Positions 7,802 to 10,046 of a stretch of DNA of 10,046 nucleotides are shown piece after piece. The notes beneath the pieces were generated by a model, which saw only the letters and a program-made list of their open reading frames with translations, was not told the origin of the DNA and made no database searches. Made by a program: the position numbers and the translations under genes. How positions within the stretch are numbered: the stretch's first letter is position 1; each line of letters opens with the position of its first letter. The stretch is from positions 1 to 10,046 of the forward strand of contig CAMOIK010000078.1 in NCBI GenBank assembly GCA_946615875.1. Direction: 5' to 3'. This DNA is from an uncultured Verrucomicrobiota bacterium (lineage in GTDB: Bacteria; Verrucomicrobiota; Kiritimatiellia; RFP12; UBA1067).

Positions 7802-10046
7802 GGTCGTAGAAGGCACGATAAAGTCCGTCGTTTTCCACAACGACGAGAACGGCTACACGGTGCTCCGCCTCGAGTTGCCGCGCGAGTTCGAGCTGCGCGC
7901 GCCGCGCGAGGCGATGGTGGTGGGCAAGGCGCAGACCGCGTGGGAAGGGGAGGAGGTCCGCGCCGAGGGCCGTTGGGTGACCGACAAGGAATACGGGCGC
8001 CAGTTCAAGGCGGACAAGATAGAGTGCGTGGCCCCGAAGAGCATCGTCGGCATAGAGCGCTATCTGGCCTCCGGCATGATCAAGGGCATAGGCAAGGTGC
8101 TGGCCAGGCGCATCGTCAAGACGTTCGGCGAAGACACGCTGAACGTGCTCAACCACCAGTCGGCCAGGCTCGCCGAGGTCCCCAAGCTGGGCGCGGCCAA
8201 GATAAGGCAGATACGCGAAGGGTGGCATGCGAACGAGACGATGCGCGAGAACATGATCTTCGGCCAAACCTACGGCATCTCCATCGCGCGCATGGCGCGC
8301 ATCGTCAAGACCTACGGCCCGGACGCCATCGCCGTGATAAAGGCCGACCCCTACCGTCTTTGCAGGGAGATATGGGGCATCGGGTTCGCCACGGCGGACA
8401 GGATAGCGCTGAACGTCGGCATCCCCAAGGATTCCCCGCTCAGGGCCAGGGCGTCCATCGCGTTCACCCTGGAGCGCGAGGCGGAGGACGGCGGGCACTG
8501 CTGGACATACGAGAACGACCTGCTGCTGCGCGCCCACGAGCTGACCGAAATCTCCATCGAAGTGCTGGGCGCCGCGCTGGAGGTGGAGATACGCGAAGGG
8601 AGGGTGGTCGTCGAAGCCCCGTCCGCGCCACGCCCGGACCCCGCCCCCAAAACCCCGCCTCCCGCCTCCCAATCTCCGAACCCCGAACTCCGGAACACGA
8701 AACCCGGGGCCCAGACCCCGCCGCGCAAGATATACCTGAAGTCGCTGTGGTGGGCGGAAAAGAACGTGGCGGAGAGCGTCAGGGCGATTTTGCGCACTCC
8801 GGCGAAGTTCCGGCCGATCGCGGCTTCGAAAGCGGTGGAGTGGTGGGAGGCGAAGGCGGGCTTCACGCTCGCGAGCCGCCAGGAGTCCGCGCTGGAAAAG
8901 TGCCTCGGCAACAAGTTCTCGATAATCACCGGCGGACCGGGCGTGGGCAAGACCACGATCATCCGCGCACTGGTGGAGATATACGGCGCGAGGGGCCTGG
9001 GGGTGGTCCTCGCCGCGCCAACGGGGAGGGCGGCAAAGCGCATGGCGGAGTCCGTGGGCGCCCCCGCCCAGACCATCCACAGGCTGTTGAAGTGGAACCC
9101 GGTCACCGGCAAGTTCACGCACGACGCCGCCAACCCGCTGGCGGGCGACGTCTTCGTTTTCGACGAGACTTCGATGATCGACATCCGCCTGGCGGCGGAT
9201 CTGCTGGCCGCCCTGCCCCCTGCGGCCTTCGTCGTATGGGTGGGCGACACCGACCAGCTGCCGTCGGTGGGGCCGGGCAGCGTGCTGGGCGACTTGATCG
9301 CCTCCGGCGCGGTCGCCTTCACGCGCCTCGACCAGATATTCCGCCAGAAGGGGACGGGGCTTATTGTCGTCAATGCCCACCACGTCAATGCCGGCGAACC
9401 CCTGGAAATCAGCCATTCGGATGACAGCGACTTCTATTTCGCACGGATACGCGACCCCGCGGAGTGCGTGAAACGGGCGATAGAGTTCATGAAGACGCGC
9501 ATTCCGCGCAAGTTCGGCATGAATCCGCTGGAAGACGTGCAGGTGCTGGTGCCGATGCGCAAGAACACTCTGGGCGCCGACAACCTGAACTTCGAGATTC
9601 AACGCGCCCTCAACCCTGTCGGCGACCATGTGGAGCGCGGCGGCGTTGTCTTCCGCGTGGGCGACCGCGTGATGCAGCTGCGCAACAACTACGACAAGGA
9701 CGTCTTCAACGGCGACATAGGCTTCGTGAAGGCGGCCGACCACGACGAACGCTCGCTCGTGGTCGTCTTCGACGGCCGCCCGGTCCGCTACGATGCCGCC
9801 GACCTCGACGAGCTTGTCCTGGCCTACGCCACCACCATTCACAAGTCGCAAGGCTCGGAATACCCTGCCGCAATCGTCATCGTCCACACCCAGCACTACG
9901 TGATGCTCCAGCGCAATCTGCTATATACCGCAATCACTCGCGGCAAAAAGCTCGTTTTGCTGATGGGCGTCCCCTACGCCGTCGATAGGGCGATCGCAAC
10001 AAACACCGTGCGAGAACGCCGCACCTCCCTCGCAGACCGCCTGGCC
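7770..10046 (+). CDS. recD2: RecD2-family SF1B 5'-3' DNA helicase (3'-truncated)
   Basis: ATP-driven 5'-3' DNA helicase of the RecD2 (RecD-like, RecBC-independent) type, cytosolic, linked in other bacteria to DNA repair and replication-fork maintenance. The frame is open for 759 codons to the edge and ends 'RRTSLADRLA', close to the usual family C-terminus, so only a few residues should be missing. An N-terminal OB-like region ('VEGTIKSVVF...NGYTVLRLEL', about 13-87) is followed by helix-hairpin-helix segments (about 91-150 and 'WGIGFATADRIA' further on). Helicase motifs are Walker A GGPGVGKTT (388-396, Lys394), 'APTGRAAKRM', motif II DETS (465-468), motif III GDTDQLPSVGPG (from 492), 'QIFRQ' with Arg525, motif V TIHKSQGSE (689-697) and motif VI LYTAITR (718-724, Arg724). 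The start is TTG 7770, overlapping the aminotransferase by 32 nt. An unusual proline-rich segment (284-318) separates the N-terminal part from the helicase core. Confidence 0.95.
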   Translation, partial: MSESPPCSAPEVVEGTIKSVVFHNDENGYTVLRLELPREFELRAPREAMVVGKAQTAWEGEEVRAEGRWVTDKEYGRQFKADKIECVAPKSIVGIERYLASGMIKGIGKVLARRIVKTFGEDTLNVLNHQSARLAEVPKLGAAKIRQIREGWHANETMRENMIFGQTYGISIARMARIVKTYGPDAIAVIKADPYRLCREIWGIGFATADRIALNVGIPKDSPLRARASIAFTLEREAEDGGHCWTYENDLLLRAHELTEISIEVLGAALEVEIREGRVVVEAPSAPRPDPAPKTPPPASQSPNPELRNTKPGAQTPPRKIYLKSLWWAEKNVAESVRAILRTPAKFRPIAASKAVEWWEAKAGFTLASRQESALEKCLGNKFSIITGGPGVGKTTIIRALVEIYGARGLGVVLAAPTGRAAKRMAESVGAPAQTIHRLLKWNPVTGKFTHDAANPLAGDVFVFDETSMIDIRLAADLLAALPPAAFVVWVGDTDQLPSVGPGSVLGDLIASGAVAFTRLDQIFRQKGTGLIVVNAHHVNAGEPLEISHSDDSDFYFARIRDPAECVKRAIEFMKTRIPRKFGMNPLEDVQVLVPMRKNTLGADNLNFEIQRALNPVGDHVERGGVVFRVGDRVMQLRNNYDKDVFNGDIGFVKAADHDERSLVVVFDGRPVRYDAADLDELVLAYATTIHKSQGSEYPAAIVIVHTQHYVMLQRNLLYTAITRGKKLVLLMGVPYAVDRAIATNTVRERRTSLADRLA
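8635..8718 (+). repeat. Degenerate tandem heptanucleotide array within recD2
   Basis: Twelve consecutive 7-nt units can be aligned without gaps, with consensus about CGAACCC. By hand count, position 1 is C in 11 of 12, position 2 is G in 9, positions 6 and 7 are C in 10 and 11, and positions 3-4 are mostly A. The 102 nt at 8619-8720 hold 56 C, 20 G, 20 A and 6 T, a strand skew unlike the flanking gene. As 84 is divisible by 3, the frame survives, giving 7-residue units PDPAPKT, PPPASQS, PNPELRN and TKPGAQT. Confidence 0.75.

Noticed and set aside
9162..9173. Motif II of the helicase reads DETS rather than DEAS
   Set aside because: From memory this variant also occurs in RecD2 proteins of other bacteria, and the catalytic Asp-Glu pair is intact, so it is not a sign of inactivation.
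7581..9896. 771-codon open frame on the - strand opposite recD2
   Set aside because: It lies antisense to a gene with clear helicase motifs, and its product is low-complexity with no recognisable motif. Long antisense frames are expected in GC-rich coding DNA.

Overview
The window is GC-rich bacterial DNA with almost no non-coding sequence. All three genes lie on the + strand. The first gene is cut by the left edge and the last by the right edge. I see no RNA gene, insertion sequence, integrase or CRISPR array.

Positions 3-6560 encode the C-terminal 2185 residues of a giant repetitive protein. It is built from five large units (about 1.05 to 1.36 kb) and a C-terminal cap. Each complete unit has a linker with an 'LWLP' motif, then a beta-rich adaptor, then an array of roughly 29-33-residue glycine-rich rungs of the type 'GAGIGGG...ISGGTVTATGG'. 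I count about 27 rungs. This is the look of a secreted or surface right-handed beta-helix protein. Its signal peptide and anchor would lie upstream of the window, and no sorting motif is visible at the C-terminus.

After a 44-nt gap, positions 6605-7801 encode a complete class I/II PLP aminotransferase with all the usual active-site residues. Overlapping its last 32 nt is a RecD2-type SF1B DNA helicase (7770 to the right edge, 759 codons, probably missing only its last few residues). It starts at a TTG behind an AAGGA ribosome-binding site. These two genes look like a co-translated pair, but no functional link between an aminotransferase and a DNA helicase is evident.

The most unusual signal is a degenerate tandem heptanucleotide array (8635-8718, 12 units) inside recD2. 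It is read in frame as a proline-rich linker between the N-terminal region and the first helicase domain. The giant gene is also a record of module duplication, with exact DNA repeats between some rungs and between distant units.

Organism: high GC, weak or absent Shine-Dalgarno signals at one gene, and giant GIGGG-array proteins would fit a gut or anaerobic member of the Verrucomicrobiota/Kiritimatiellota/Lentisphaerota group. This is a weak inference from general resemblance; nothing in the window is diagnostic.
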